The notes under the pieces were generated by a model. It saw nothing but the letters and a program-made list of their open reading frames with translations. It was not told the origin of the DNA and did not search any database. From positions 14,793,318 through 14,857,317 of the forward strand of contig NC_061131.1 of assembly GCF_905220365.1 (NCBI RefSeq): a DNA stretch of 64,000 nucleotides. Reading direction: 5' to 3'. A program made the translations under genes and the position numbers. The first letter of the stretch is position 1; every line of letters begins with the position of its first letter. Of this stretch, positions 24,408-34,590 are shown in pieces. The stretch is from Vanessa cardui. Lineage: Eukaryota; Arthropoda; Insecta; Lepidoptera; Nymphalidae.

Positions 24408-24473
24408 TTTGTTCTTGCTATTGATTTCAGCGACGCGTTTAAAGCTGTTGATCATAACTATTGCTTGCTGTAA
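24408..24473 (+). pseudogene. Relic of a LINE reverse transcriptase (motif A)
   Basis: Reading from 24408, the frame gives LAIDFSDAFKAVDHN before a TAA. That resembles motif A of non-LTR reverse transcriptases (catalytic Asp followed by S-AF--VDH). The rest of the domain is not recognisable, and stops follow at once. It is an old fragment of a CR1- or Jockey-like element, unrelated to the R1-clade element 1 kb downstream. Confidence 0.55.
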
Positions 24474-25155
24474 TAATATCTTGTTGCTTTGTACAGTGTA
24501 TCAGATTTAGTTATACAATTGTTCTCTCTTTGCGATCTATGGTATACCTTTCTCACTGATGATGGAATCTGTTATTGGTCTAATATGGTGTATATGTTCT
24601 TTATTATTTACATTTTTTCATTAACTTATTATAATAATTTCTTTTAACTACAAATTTTCGGAATAAAACAAGTATGGTTTTGTTTTAAAAAAATTCTATT
24701 CGTACAAAACGGTGTTTGATAGCTGATCTAGAAGCTGGTTTTGATGTACGAACAACGGATTTCCTGTATTTTTTTAAAATTCCAGATAAATACTCGTAGG
24801 AAGTCTTTGGTAATTGATTATAATTGACTCATTTTCTTACTTAATACAATTTCTGAGTAGGATTATATTTAACTGACTATCAATCTACCTCATATATATA
24901 ATGTCAAAATTAAATGCCTTGGTCCACCAATCATTTTTAGATTTCATCTTTATATGCGCTAAGATTGAACTAATTACTTATTGTGGTCCAAAAAAATTGC
25001 TTAGGACCAACTATGACTATGATACATGAATCACCGGACAGAAACAAAATGGGATTATATAAGTATTTGAAGTAATGCAACTCTTTCACCGACCGAAAAT
25101 CGAAAGTTGGAAGAAAGAATTGTTACTTTCATAAATCTATGTGTTTCACACGTTA

Positions 25156-25283
25156 TGGAGCGATTTGGCCCAGTGGTTAGAACGCGTGAATCTTAAACGA
25201 TGATTGCGGGTTCAAGACCAGGTAAGCAAAGCTGAAGCCTTAGCCCAGGAGTGGGAAATTTACAGAATATTACTGTACTGTAA
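25156..25283 (+). mobile_element. SINE with large internal deletion
   Basis: The tRNA-like head (A box TTGGCCCAGTGG, B box GGTTCAAGACC) joins directly to the 3' tail (AGCCTTAGCCCAGGAGTGGG), so the body is missing. TTCACACGTTA at 25145-25155 and TTCACATGTTA at 25284-25294 flank it, a duplication with one mismatch. Confidence 0.75.
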
Positions 25284-25362
25284 TTCACATGTTAAGTGGT
25301 ACTATCCAATAGTAGGACTACCGATATTCATTGTTTAATCTTGCATTTCGGATATTCGGGCA

Positions 25363-25378
25363 GTACCTCGTTATTTTT
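25363..25378 (+). repeat. Target-site duplication, left copy, of the R1-clade element
   Basis: GTACCTCGTTATTTTT is identical to 30569-30584. Confidence 0.95.
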
Positions 25379-25672
25379 GATTCAACGTTCGGACGTCTTC
25401 GACGGAGGTTGTGTTGGATACTGCGACTAAATATTACGACTTGAGGAATTTAAACGACATCTGGCTTTGAAACTGGTTTTCGTTATCTCTGACGTCACAT
25501 CTCAACTATTTGCTTTGTTTATCGGACACTTGTTTTGCTTACGGATTGGTTTTGTTGTTGTGAATTGGTCTTTTTAGATCTTATTTATTGTTTCAGTTTT
25601 ATGTATTTATATTAATATAAATACATATATTGTTTGTTTGGTTGTTTGTTTTTATGTTGTTTGTTCTCGACG

Positions 25673-27108
25673 ATGGAAGTCGACACCGAATTATCGTCGG
25701 ATGCTCTAATTCGGCGAAAAAGGCCGTACGAGGGCCTCACTATTTTTAACTCCGATTCCGAGACGGAGACGGAGACGAGGATAGCTGCAAAAAGTAAGCC
25801 TGCTCTTCGCGGCAAAACCACCAAAGGTCGTGGAAGTGGTCTCGCTCGGGCTAAGGCCGAGCTGAAGGCCAAGGCCAGTGAGGCTAGAGAGGAGGCCTTC
25901 GAACGATCGCTTCGGAGTCGAGCGTTTCGAAAGGAACCTCCTCAGACTGTTTTGGACTCCGAAGAATCTTCTTTCTCGGATGTCCAAACCAAGGATCCCG
26001 CAAAAATGGGCGCGGAAGAACTTCGCGCACAGGCTGGTCGTAGCGCAGCCCTCATTTTGGAGGTGGCACAAAAGTCCTCCAACTTAAAGGGAGGGTTTGG
26101 CAAGAAGCTGAGGGAATCGGCGGCTGCACTACAGGCAATCGTAGATGCTTTAGCGTCTCGGACGGAAGCCGAGGAGACTCGAAAGCTCCGTGCCGATAAT
26201 GGACGCCTGCGCAAAGAGGTGGACAGCCTCAAGGCCGAGGTGAAGGCCCACCGCCGCGATTTTGCGGAGATACGGTCCAAGGTCGCTGTGGTAAATGAGG
26301 CGTCCACCAGCTCCACACAGGATGCTCGGATGGTGGACAGTATAAAAGCCTCAATTATCTCAACGTAACATATGCCCAGGTCTTGGAGCGAGCCGAGCAA
26401 GGCATAAAACTGCAGGAACTCGGGATCAACGGAGGTTTAAAAGTCCGACGTTCCGCGACGGGAGCCAGAGTGCTGGAGCTGCCGAGAGCACAGTCGGACC
26501 AGGCAGACAAACTAGCCGACAAGCTCCGCACAGTGTTAGATGGGGTGGCCAGCGTCGTTCACCCCGTAAGAAAGGTGGACATTAAGGTGACGGGGCTAGA
26601 TGACTCCGTCACCAAAGATAAGATAATCGCCGCAGTCGCTCGCGAGGGAAATTATCCCTCTGAAGTTGTTAGATGTGGAGAGATTTCACGTGGATCCGGT
26701 TACATGGGTATGGTCCGCGTGACATGTCCAGTAGCTGCGGCGAAGAAGCTGTCTGACGCCGGACGTCTCTTGGTTGGGTGGAGCTCGGCTAGGGTATACG
26801 TGCTGGAGCAGCGCCCTCTGCGCTGCTACAAGTGCATGGGTCTTGGCCATACGAGGATACTATGCCCATTCAGTGCGGATCGAGGGAGCCTATGCTTTCG
26901 GTGCGGCGTTAATGGCCACAAATCGGCTGAATGCACCGGGAAGCTGCGCTGCGCGGTGTGCGCAGACGCCGGCAAGCCCTCCGGGCACGTGATGGGGTCA
27001 AAGGAATGTAACCCCCCCATCACGAAAGGTAAGGTGGTCCTCACTACCCAGACCAACAACAACGTTGGACAGCGCCAGGCCGAGGAGGAAGCTGCAATGT
27101 CAACATGA
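25673..27108 (+). pseudogene. R1-clade ORF1 (gag-like), frame-broken
   Basis: ORF1 proteins bind element RNA and form the particle that carries it to the nucleus. The likely start is the ATG at 25673. The first frame runs to a TAA at 26366-26368: an acidic, Ser-rich N terminus, then a long Lys/Glu/Ala-rich helical part, probably coiled coil (about 26150-26290). The second frame is open across that stop and continues to the TGA at 27106-27108. It holds the conserved C-terminal region (TGLDDSVT near 26591, GWSSARVYVLE near 26776) and three zinc knuckles: CX2CX4HX4C at about 26824, the same at 26899, and a longer CX2C...H...C at 26953-27009. From memory of R1-clade ORF1 proteins, a linker between the two halves is shortened here, so a deletion with frame change near 26350-26370 is the simplest explanation. 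No classic slippery heptamer is seen. Confidence 0.85.
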
Positions 27109-30100
27109 GCGCAGACTTCAGCTTCCTTCAGACGAATCTCAACCACTGCGCCGGGGCTCAGGATCTACTGCTGCAGTCCATGGCGGAGTGGGGGATCGAC
27201 CTGGCTGTGGCCTGCGAGCCCTATTACGTTCCTCCCTTAACTCACTGGGTAGGGGACGTGGACGACACCGTGGCAGTCCTCACGAGGAGCGGAAAGGGCC
27301 CTCCCCTCTCACTCATCGAGAGGGGCTCGGGCTACGCAGTGGTGGGGTGGGGGGAGTACGTCGTCGTAGGGACGTACTTCTCCCCTAACCGCAGCCTGGC
27401 TGAGTTCGAGACCTATCTCGGCTTAGTCAGAGCTGCGGTGGCCAGGCAGTCGCCGAAACCGATATTGGTTCTCGGCGACTTAAACGCGAAGTCGCGTGCC
27501 TGGGGCAACCCCGCCACGAATCCGCGAGGGAGGGCCGTTCAAGTGTGGGCCCTACTCTCCGACCTGTCCCTTCTCAACAGGGGGCAGGTTCATACCTGCG
27601 TGCGCCAGCAGGTGGGTTCCGTGGTGGACGTTTCGTTCGCCTCCCCTGTCGTAGCACGCAGAGTGGTCGACTGGAGAGTGGAGGAGGAGGTGGAGACTCT
27701 ATCGGATCACCGTTATATCCGATTCGAGATCTCTACCTCGCGGAGGCCGGCGGAACCACAGAGGGTGTCGACCACGCTGCCGAGGTGGTCACTCGGACAA
27801 GTCGACCGAGATATGGTCAAGGAGGCCGCCATTGTGCAGCGGTGGGGTTCCGCAGGGAGGAGGGAGGGTGACAGCTCAGAGGAGCTGGCGGGCCGCATGC
27901 GCAGTTCGCTCAAGAAAATCTGCGATGCGGCCATGCCTCGGACCCGGCGCAGGTTACCGTGCCGGCATGTCTATTGGTGGTCGCCTGAAATCGCTGTCCT
28001 TAGGGCGACTTGCTGCCGGGCGCGTAGGGCTTACGTCCGTTGTCGAAGGCGCAACGGCCTCGACACGGTTCTGGAGGGTCAGATGCTGGACTCATATCGC
28101 CAGCTGAAAAAAGATCTGCAGCTGGCGATAAGGAAGGCTAAGGAGAAGGCCAGGGAGGAGCTTCTGGAAGGTCTCGACCGAGACCCGTGGGGGCGCCCGT
28201 ACCGCGGTGTGCGTGGGAAGTTCCGCACCCAAGGTGCCCCCGTCACCGAGACGCTGCCGCCGGAACTCCTCCTGCGCCTGGTCGGAGAACTCTTCCCCCA
28301 TCCAGGCGAGCATGTCCCTCCGCAGATGGCCTCTCGCTCCGTGATTGAAACAGCAGTGGCTCCACCACTGATCACGGAGCGGGAGATGGAGATGGCCCTC
28401 GGCCGCTTGAGGGCCAAGAAGACAACGCCGGGTCTGGACGGGGTTCCAGGGCCTGTTCTGTGCATTGTTCATTGCCCTGGAATACCTAGACGCAAGGCTT
28501 CGGGAGCTGTTCGACGAATGTCTGCGCAGCGGGCAGTTTCCGAAGCCTTGGAAGGAAGGAAAATTGGTGCTGTTGCCGAAGGAAGGTCGGCCGATGGACT
28601 CTTCTTCGGCATACAGGCCAATTGTGCTGCTGAACGAGACGGGAAAACTCTTCGAGAAGATCCTCGCAGCCCGTCTCGTTCAACACCTCGAGGAAGTCGG
28701 TCCGGGTCTTTCAGAGGCTCAGTACGGATTCAGGGCAGGCCGGTCGACGGTCGATGCCCTGGACGCCCTGAAGACTCGGACGACGGAGGCGGTGGCCCGG
28801 GGACAAGTCGTCCTGGCAGTGTCGCTCGATGTGGCGAACGCCTTCAACAGTCTTCCCTTTGAGACAATACGGGAGGCACTCCGATATCATGGGGTGCCAT
28901 CCTATCTCAGGAGACTGCTGGAGGCGTACCTCCAAGACAGGGAAATCCTCTGGGCGGGGGTCGATGGGAAGCTCGTCCGGTATCGGGTGGGCTGTGGCGT
29001 TCCACAGGGGTCGATTCTCGGCCCAATTCTGTGGAACGTCGGTTTCGACTGGCTCCTGCGGGCTCCCGTCCTTCCCGGGATGGGGGTGTTGTGTTACGCT
29101 GACGACACCCTCGTTACGGCGATTGGGCGGGACTTCCAGGAGGCGGCTCGCCTCGCCGAAGTCGGAACGGCTCTCACCGTGGACCGCATGGGAATGCTGG
29201 GCTTGAGGGTCTCCATATCCAAAACGGAGGCCCTCCTCTTCCACGGTCCACGGAAAGGACCCCCACGAGGGGCGAGAATCACCGCCCAGGGGACGGCGAT
29301 CAAGGTGCAGGCCCAGATGAGGTATCTGGGCCTGATTCTGGACGGACGATGGAGTTTCGGGCAGCATTTTGTCCATCTCGGCCCGAGGCTCATCAACGCC
29401 GCTGCCGCTCTCGGTCGCCTCCTTCCGAATGTGGGGGGGCCGGGATCCCTATGTCGGCGTCTATATTCCGGCGTAGTGAGGTCGATGGCGCTGTACGGTG
29501 CCCCGATCTGGATAGACGCCCTCACCGCTAAAAATCGGGCCCTACTGCATAAGCCGCAGAGGGTCATAGCGGTGAGAGGCATCAGAGGGTACCGTACGGT
29601 TTCGTGGACTGCGGCGACACTTCTCGCGGGCGATCCGCCCTGGGAGCTCCAGGCGGAGGTGCTCGCGGAAGTGTACCGGTTCCGGGTCGAGGTGAGGGAC
29701 CGCGGCGACCGTCCAGGGTCAACGGAGATCGGGCGGATCAGGACTCTAGCCCAGCAAGCCCTGATCGTCCGATGGCAGGAGGATCTGGGGTCACCCACAG
29801 CAGGCCTGGCGACAGTGGAGGCGATCCGTCCCCACTTGAGTCGCTGGGTTGAAAGGAAGCACGGCACACTGTCGTACAGAATGACGCAGGTACTTACCGG
29901 GCACGGATGCTTCGGTAAGTACCTGCACGCGATAGCGCGGCGGGAGGAAACACCCTCCTGCCACGAGTGTGGTGCGCCAGTGGACACGGCGTACCACACC
30001 CTGTACGAGTGTGCTGCGTGGGGACCCCAGAGGCACATCCTTGCGGCGACTATGGGTGGAGACCTCTCGCTACCGAGCGTTATCAACGCCATGCTCAGTA

Positions 30101-30267
30101 GCGAGATGTGCTGGTCAGAGATGCGCTCCTTCTGCGAAAGTGTCATGTCGCAGAAGGAAGCCGCGGAGCGGGAGCGGGAAAATAATGCCGCCGCCGACTC
30201 GCTCCGCAGAAGACGACCGGGGAGGAGGAAAAGGCGCTACGCGCACCTTCTCCCCCCGCCTCAATAG
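27105..30267 (+). pseudogene. R1-clade ORF2 (endonuclease and reverse transcriptase), frameshifted
   Basis: The start ATG at 27105 overlaps the ORF1 stop as ATGA, fitting translation by termination and re-initiation. AP endonuclease, residues 1-210: LQTNLNH (Asn11), CEPYY (Glu38), GDLNAKS (Asp125, Asn127), LSDHR (Asp201-His202), all key residues present. At 28461-28475 a 7-base insertion shifts the frame; the original frame then runs out of phase to 28862. The rest is open in the new frame from about 28468 to the TAG at 30265. It encodes the reverse transcriptase: AYRPI, motif A SLDVANAFNSLP, GVPQGSILGP, the YADD catalytic pair near 29095-29106, and a C-terminal CCHC finger (CHEC...H...C) at 29959-30012. 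Intact length would be about 1,040 residues, usual for R1 elements. Several long open frames on the opposite strand (for example 29094-30146) are shadows of the GC-rich codon usage. Confidence 0.92.
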
Positions 30268-30538
30268 GCGCCGCAGGGACCAGGGGGGGTCCCAGTACCC
30301 CGGGAATTCCCCGTAGGAGTTGGAGGCCCGCATAGGTGGGCCGACCGTCAGGGCGTCACGGTAGCATGCGTAAGCGATCCCGTGGCGTCCGCCGAAAGAC
30401 GGAGAGGGTACCGCTGGTTTTTTAGTGGGTAAACCCGGCGTACTTGGGCGCACGAGGCGTCCAGGGCTCCGGGGAGTCCCACACACCCCCCCACTTTCCA
30501 TCATGCGGGGGAAGCGCGTAAAGCGTTTTTCCAGCGAG

Positions 30539-30568
<30 letters not shown>
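30268..30568 (+). other. R1-clade element 3' UTR and poly(A)
   Basis: GC-rich and non-coding, with runs of G and C, ending in CCAGCGAG then 30 adenines. The last 210 bases recur, diverged, at 63046-63202, which shows the part recognised or retained when new copies are made. Confidence 0.85.
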
Positions 30569-30571
<3 letters not shown>

Positions 30572-30584
30572 CCTCGTTATTTTT
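30569..30584 (+). repeat. Target-site duplication, right copy, of the R1-clade element
   Basis: GTACCTCGTTATTTTT, identical to 25363-25378, directly after the poly(A). Confidence 0.95.
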
Positions 30585-33500
30585 AACGAATTCTATTACA
30601 CTAATGTAAGGCTCATGATATATTAATTTTAATAGACTTAAAAGTAACATATTTGGATCTCTTATTAAAAGCTTATCATAATTCGTACGAGAAAACTACC
30701 AAATTAATAACATATAATTGAGCAAATAACTTAAAACAACAATATGTATGCAAAATCCTGAAAGAAACATTTCCTAAACGATTTTATCTTGAAAATGGCG
30801 CTTTGTGAACGTATTCACAAAGCCCCTGGATCTCACCTAACCACAATACTCGAGGCTAAACTATAACACGTCGGAACATGCGGGCTAACTATTACTGAGG
30901 GCACCTTTACAAAGGGCTTTATTTAATTTTACACGTTTTAAGTTACGACCGGCGGAAGACTAGCGTTTTAGTTAGTTCTTTGAGTCGAAATAATTTGCTT
31001 TATCTACAGAATAACCCTTTAGTAGCAATCTCGGTCAAGCCAAATATACATAGTACGGTTATATAGAAATGTGACATTCGTGTATAAATGGTTTGTATAA
31101 AATTTATAGAAAGGAATTTACTTAATCTATAAAACAATTCCTATTTGTGAACTTGTGGGCCCTAAATGATGTATGTATGGAGGTACTTCGTTTTCTGGTC
31201 TGAGGTGAAAAAGACAGAATACGACTACTTTCATAATTTGAAAACTAATATTTGTTGCGGCGTTATCCGCGTCGAACGCAGCGAAGCAGATCCTGGTCGG
31301 CATAGTTGGATGACTATTCTCCTCGCGAGCAATCTTGTCGCTAATCTTTCTCAATAACTGAACGATTTAGGTTCAAGTCCGTGCAAGCACCATTCATTAG
31401 CAATTTTCAAGAACTAAATCTGTATTCATAATTTAGGTTGTGATAAAAATCGTAGGAAACGTTCATATTATGTCAGATTAAAATCTCTCTTACATACACA
31501 CTTACAGAATCGTTTTTGGAAACAAAATCTAAAACATATATTGCGAATAAACTATCCCAATTAACTGACAGAGACCAAGTCAATTCAAACAAGATTCATT
31601 TAAGTCGAAATAAACGACAAGTCGTAACAGTTTCCGAGTATAGATTAGAGTTTCAATTGAACAGTAGTTAAGGTGATCGGCCGGCAGGTGGCCCGTGACT
31701 CAGTCGACAATTTAGTTAATAGAAATCATGAAGAGAACATAGCATGGTGTGGAGATGATGTTGTTATAACAAATATTATTTAATTAAATACAATACAGCG
31801 TATTCTTGATTTAGCGATAGACTACTGGTTTGGTTAAGTATCCACTCAAATATGCATGAAATCCTTTACGCAAAGAAATTATTATAAGAAGAGTTTTGAT
31901 ACACTTTTTGCATCTTTAATCCACTAGCAAAATAAGTTCTAAAGGTTCTTTTTTAATTAAGTTCGCTATAGTCGTCTAATATCACGAATCACTGTTGATG
32001 CAAATTCTCGATAATTTAGGACACTGTGGTGTCAATAAACATATTTTCTTTGACAGTGATCTATGAGAAAACATAAAATAAGTAAACATTTGTATGACGC
32101 ATACCGCAAAGGAAGAGCACATTTGGATGATGATGTTTATAATCAATCAATAACCAATTTCGCCTATTATTTTTAAGAGTTACACTCAAATAGTCACTTT
32201 ATAATTATAACAGTCAATCGCAACATAAACATACTCTATTTATGTTTGTTTTATAGAAAGCAAATCAACACAAATATCGTCTCCACGAAACTTATGAGTG
32301 AGTGACCCACATCACATCTGATTGGCTCCGCTCAGACACGAGGCAGGTACGGGTGTTGTAATTGACTCAACTGTGGCTCATTGACTACAGTTATTGCCAC
32401 GAATGTACAGCAGGACATCATCACTACGCTATACTAGTGCTTGAAGAACTATATCCTTTTGAAGTTTAAGTTTACTTTACACCAAATTCGGTTCAATGGT
32501 TTGATTGTGAAAGAGCGTCAGACAGACAAACATAGAGTTTTTTTTTATAATGTTAACATAGGTTATATAAATTTAGACCATACATACAATTAGATGACAT
32601 GATGAGACCAACACCCAATACTTTCTATTACTAAATGTTTTCTGGGAATGTTGGGTTTGATTATTCGGTTGATTTAATTCATCTAAAAAATATTTATAAA
32701 TAAAAAGAGGTGACCTTTGATGCCGTACGTTTGGTAGGAACGAAGTTGTGTTACGTATCATGTATTAGATGTTAGAAATAAAATGTCAAGACTAAACAAA
32801 ACATTTTTTTACATAAATTCCTGTTTGAATTAAAACAATAATAAAAAATAAGTTTCAATAAAAATATATCGAAAAGAAAGAGACTGAGTACTGTAAACAG
32901 CATTAAAGAATATTTATCCATTAAAAAATAGTCCCGTAACTATAAACCTAAGAAAATAACAAGCTCTTAACAACAAAGACGCTTAGACATCTTAACACAC
33001 ATAATAAAACTTGTGTAGTGTTTATATGTTCACTAATCTCTTAAAAGGCTAAAGTATATAATCTCGTTCAATCTGTAAGACAATATCCAGTGTTATATTG
33101 GGTTGCGTGTGCGCAACTCCCATTGAGTCAATTGCCGTCGCGAAGCATGCGGGCTTCGTGGAACATGGCCATTATTGTTAACCTGGGGTTCGGCCGTTCG
33201 GAGTAAAGATAATTGCCACGGCGTTTGAGATAATCTTTCAATTTATTGATGAAAGAGTTGATAATCATTATATGTGTTTATAATTTATTTAAAATGATAA
33301 AAAAATGGTATTTTGTATGAGTAGGTTGTAAAACGTCATTAGAGATGATTGTATTATTTAATCCCCTGCAATGTAGGTTCCGAGAATGCCTGGGAATTAA
33401 CTTGCAAAGTAGAATCTATGGTAACGGACATCTTAGAATAAGTCAATGAGTTTCGTTTTAATATATAATTGATATCACAAAATACATAATCAAAATAAAA

Positions 33501-33670
33501 GTGACTTTTATTCCGGAATAATTTGCACACGTGGGAAATAAACGAGTGGAAACTAGTATTAGTATAATTAATCTTCCGATAGACGAAAGAAATAATGTTC
33601 CACATTCTCTTTACTTATGTTATCGTTCTCAGTTTTAATAAAACAACTCATTAAACTCCTTCATTATGTA
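30585..33670. other. AT-rich DNA with small repeat relics
   Basis: A SINE-head relic is at 31366-31400 (GGTTCAAGTCCGTGCAAGCA). A GC-richer unique patch at 32285-32410 may be regulatory. A dispersed-repeat fragment at 32445-32545 (TTCGGTTCAATGGTTTGATTGTG) resembles the one at 38780-38910. The frames at 31127-31354 (-), 32573-32761 (-) and 33354-33605 (-) have no recognised domain. Confidence 0.4.
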
Positions 33671-33947
33671 ACAACAGTGTGTAGTATGTAGTAGTAAGGC
33701 CTCCTCTCCCTTTGAGGAGGAGGTTCGGACCATATTCCAACACGCTTCTCTAATGATGATTTTGTAAAATCGTAGAATTTCATTGCAATAAAACTCATGT
33801 AGATTTCCTCACGAAGTTTTCCTTCACCGAGCACGAGATAAACTATAAACACAAAACAAGCTGTTGAAATATCAGTTGTGCTTGTCTGGTTTTGAACCTG
33901 AAATCATCAGATGCACGCATTCTTACCAGTTGGCCATCTCGGCTCAT
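33671..33947 (-). mobile_element. tRNA-derived SINE, old copy
   Basis: On the minus strand: head with decayed A box (TGGCCAACTGG) and B box (GGTTCAAAACC), body and AGGAGGCCTTACTAC tail. Divergence is high and no clean duplication was found. The frame at 33664-33852 is SINE sequence. Confidence 0.7.
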
Positions 33948-34213
33948 AAACTCAGCCCAATATTTGACGGTTGTCACTTAATACCACAGAGCAGATGTCA
34001 ACCCGTATACTGTATACGCTCAATTACTGGTTAGTAATTGTACCCCATCGTAGGAAAGGTCCCAGGTGTGTCGATTTACAGATTTATCGGCGGACAAAAG
34101 TTTTATAACTGTGTATATAGACTCTATATCTTTTAGTTTCGACATTTATATTTGGAACACAGTTCCATATCTTAAATTTGAAATTATTAGTTAAGGTGAA
34201 ACGATGGATAAAG

Positions 34214-34275
34214 TCTCCTCAAATGGAGAGGAGGCTTTAGCCTAGTAGTAAGCAATTTACAGACTGTTACTTATA
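34214..34275 (+). mobile_element. SINE 3'-end fragment
   Basis: Matches only the last 60 bases of the family: CTCCTCAAATGGAGAGGAGG, then TAGTAGTAAGCAATTTACAG. Confidence 0.6.
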
Positions 34276-34380
34276 GTGCTACTATATGAAAATAAATATA
34301 ATTATGTTCTCAAATATATTTAACAGTCTGGATAGGTACAACGTACTCATCATATATTCTACCACCAACGGGCAATATTA

Positions 34381-34590
34381 AGTATTTTTGTAGTTTAGTT
34401 TGAAGACTGAGTAAGCCAGTGTTACAGGTCTCAATTAAAAGGTAATATCTATAATATCTTAGTTTCCAAGATTGGTGGCATACTGCCGGTGCAATAAATG
34501 GTTAATATTTCTTACAGCACAAATAACTATGTGTGGAGGATCAACTATCAGTTCAGATATTGCCTGTCCCGCCTATTTCCTATCATAAAA
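34381..34590 (+). repeat. Dispersed repeat (GAGYCAGTGTAAC family)
   Basis: Carries the order GAGTAAGCCAGTGTTACAGG, ATCTTAGTTTCCAAGATTGG, TTAATATTTCTTACAGC and a decayed CCATCAGGTGG-like end. I recognise this as a common lepidopteran repeat; partial relatives are at 10257, 17333 and 46250. Confidence 0.55.

Larger units (their letters stand above)
25379..30568 (+). mobile_element. Full-length R1-clade non-LTR retrotransposon, inactive
   Basis: A 5190-bp insertion: 294-bp 5' UTR, gag-like ORF1, ORF2 with AP endonuclease and reverse transcriptase, 271-bp GC-rich 3' UTR and a 30-base poly(A) at 30539-30568. A perfect 16-bp target-site duplication brackets it. It is much more GC-rich than the AT-rich flanks. 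The YADDTLV reverse transcriptase, GDLNAKS endonuclease motif, triple zinc-knuckle ORF1 and ATGA junction place it in the R1 clade (R1, TRAS, SART, Waldo, Kendo). The flanks are neither rDNA nor TTAGG telomeric repeat, so it is probably one of the less site-specific lineages. The identical duplications suggest recent insertion, but both ORFs are disrupted. Confidence 0.93.

Noticed and set aside
25634..25672. Upstream TTG start for ORF1
   Set aside because: The ATG at 25673 begins the acidic MEVDTE start, while the upstream residues are a Phe/Leu/Cys run from T-rich 5' UTR.
26340..26400. Programmed ribosomal frameshift in ORF1
   Set aside because: No slippery heptamer or obvious stimulatory structure; R1-clade ORF1 is normally a single frame, so mutation is simpler.
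29094..30146. 350-codon open frame on the minus strand
   Set aside because: It lies wholly antisense to the ORF2 reverse transcriptase region; GC-rich codon usage leaves long shadow frames. The same applies to other antisense frames between 25612 and 30504.
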